From NCBI GenBank assembly GCA_021199695.1, contig JAJQHP010000089.1, positions 1-7,630 of the forward strand: a stretch of 7,630 nt of DNA. The letters are read 5' to 3'. Position 1 is the stretch's first letter. The number at the start of each line of letters is the position of its first letter. The position numbers and the translations under genes were made by a program. The notes under the pieces are model-generated. The model was not told where the DNA came from and did no database searches. It saw nothing but the letters and a program-made list of their open reading frames with translations. Source of the stretch: Clostridiales bacterium (lineage in GTDB: Bacteria; Bacillota; Clostridia; Oscillospirales; Oscillospiraceae). Below, piece by piece: positions 6,749 to 7,630 of the stretch.

Positions 6749-7630
6749 ATGAATATCAGCGAGATTTTTGGAGTAAATGTGTTCAGCGTATCCGTTATGA
6801 AGGAGCGTCTGCCCAAGAAGGTGTTCGCCGAGGTCACTGACGTGATGGAAAACGGCGGACAGATCTCCATGGCGACCGCCGACGTGGTGGCCAACGCCAT
6901 GAAGGACTGGGCTGTGGAGAAGGGCGCTACCCACTACACTCACTGGTTCCAGCCGCTGACCGGCTCCACCGCTGAGAAGCACGATTCCTTTATCACCTAT
7001 CCCAAGGACGGCAAGACCCTCCTCCAGCTCTCCGGCAAGCAGCTCATTATGGGCGAGCCGGACGCATCCTCCTTCCCCTCCGGCGGTCTGCGGGCCACCT
7101 CCTATGCCCGGGGCTACACCGCATGGGACATCACCTCTCCCGCCTTCGTCAAGGAGTCCGGCTGCGGCGTGATTTTGTGCATCCCCACCGTGTTCATCTC
7201 CTACACCGGCGAGGCCCTGGACAAGAAGACCCCCCTGCTCCGCTCCATGGAGGCCCTGTCTACCCAGGCCATCCGTATCGTCCGGCTGTTCGGCAACACC
7301 ACCGCCAAGAAGGTCACTGCCTTCGTCGGCCCGGAGCAGGAGTATTTCCTGGTGGACCGGGAGAAGTATCTGAAGCGGAAGGACCTGGTCTATGCCGGAC
7401 GCACCCTGTTCGGCACGCCCGCCCCCAAGGGCCAGGAGCTGGACGACCACTACTTTGGTCAGATCCGGGAGCGTATCGGCGCTTACATGAAGGATCTGGA
7501 CGTGGAGCTGTGGAAGCTGGGCATCACCGCCACCACTCAGCACAACGAGGTGGCCCCCGCGCAGCATGAGCTGGCCCCCATCTTCTCCACCGCCAATGTG
7601 GCCGTGGACCAGAACCAGCTGACCATGGAG
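6749..7630 (+). CDS. glnN: Glutamine synthetase type III, 3' end cut by window
   Basis: Same reaction as GlnA but from the separate GSIII family, whose subunits are usually about 700 residues. 294 codons are visible. Signature segments are [13 protein letters not shown] at the N-terminus, [20 protein letters not shown] (44-63) continuing into HWFQPLTG and AEKHDSF, the metal-site motif [10 protein letters not shown] (194-203), and [13 protein letters not shown] (265-277). The start at 6749 fits the usual GSIII N-terminus and has AAAGGG about 9 nt upstream. The frame stays open upstream to an ATG at 6623, but that 42-codon extension lies in the structured leader, has no good ribosome site and does not resemble GSIII. 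The gene is transcribed away from glnA and has its own promoter and attenuator-like leader, suggesting nitrogen-dependent expression. In other bacteria GSIII is often the nitrogen-starvation isozyme; that role here is inferred. Confidence 0.95.
   Translation, partial: MNISEIFGVNVFSVSVMKERLPKKVFAEVTDVMENGGQISMATADVVANAMKDWAVEKGATHYTHWFQPLTGSTAEKHDSFITYPKDGKTLLQLSGKQLIMGEPDASSFPSGGLRATSYARGYTAWDITSPAFVKESGCGVILCIPTVFISYTGEALDKKTPLLRSMEALSTQAIRIVRLFGNTTAKKVTAFVGPEQEYFLVDREKYLKRKDLVYAGRTLFGTPAPKGQELDDHYFGQIRERIGAYMKDLDVELWKLGITATTQHNEVAPAQHELAPIFSTANVAVDQNQLTME

Noticed and set aside
6410..7567. 385-codon minus-strand open frame antisense to glnN and spanning the glnA upstream region
   Set aside because: It overlaps a clear GSIII coding region and both predicted promoters, and its translation resembles no known protein.
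1..7630. CRISPR array, tRNA/rRNA genes, insertion sequences or attachment sites
   Set aside because: No regularly spaced repeats, no tRNA-like cloverleaf, no transposase or terminal inverted repeats were seen on either strand.

Overview
The window is a nitrogen-assimilation locus from a GC-rich member of the Clostridia. A gut Oscillospiraceae-type organism (the Flavonifractor/Oscillibacter/Lawsonibacter neighbourhood) is my best inference. The grounds are the mix of genes: a short type I-alpha glutamine synthetase, a type III glutamine synthetase, an ANTAR RNA-binding regulator and a DapL-type aminotransferase, together with GC-rich codon use and sigma-A-like promoters. No 16S or other taxonomic marker is present, so the genus is not established.

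Layout. Four genes lie on the minus strand, read from right to left: glnA (type I glutamine synthetase, 6227-4899), an ANTAR-domain regulator (4866-4336), dapL (LL-diaminopimelate aminotransferase, 4303-3077) and gltB (glutamate synthase large subunit, from 2958 and cut by the left window edge). The first three are separated by two gaps of 32 nt and look like one transcript. The 118-bp gap before gltB holds a strong terminator-like hairpin with a competing small stem-loop, so gltB looks attenuated rather than simply co-transcribed. On the plus strand, divergent from glnA, glnN (type III glutamine synthetase) starts at 6749 and is cut by the right window edge. The 521-bp space between glnA and glnN carries a promoter for each gene, an inverted repeat on the glnA -35 box, and a structured leader for each gene.

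How the genes fit together. Glutamine synthetase fixes ammonium into glutamine. GltB, with a GltD presumably encoded beyond the left edge, moves the amide to 2-oxoglutarate to give glutamate. DapL uses glutamate as amino donor to make LL-diaminopimelate for lysine and peptidoglycan. The ANTAR protein has a receiver domain lacking the phosphoacceptor Asp and the conserved Lys, so it is probably not a classical phosphorylated regulator. ANTAR proteins bind RNA hairpins with six-base loops (A at loop position 1, G at position 4) and prevent termination. One such hairpin sits in the gltB leader and one in the glnN leader, each entangled with a terminator-like structure. The most interesting hypothesis here is therefore that the ANTAR protein controls gltB and glnN by antitermination. 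A second hexaloop of the usual paired arrangement was not found in either leader, so this remains a hypothesis.

The long open frames antisense to gltB, dapL, glnA and glnN are shadows caused by GC-rich codon use and are not annotated as genes.
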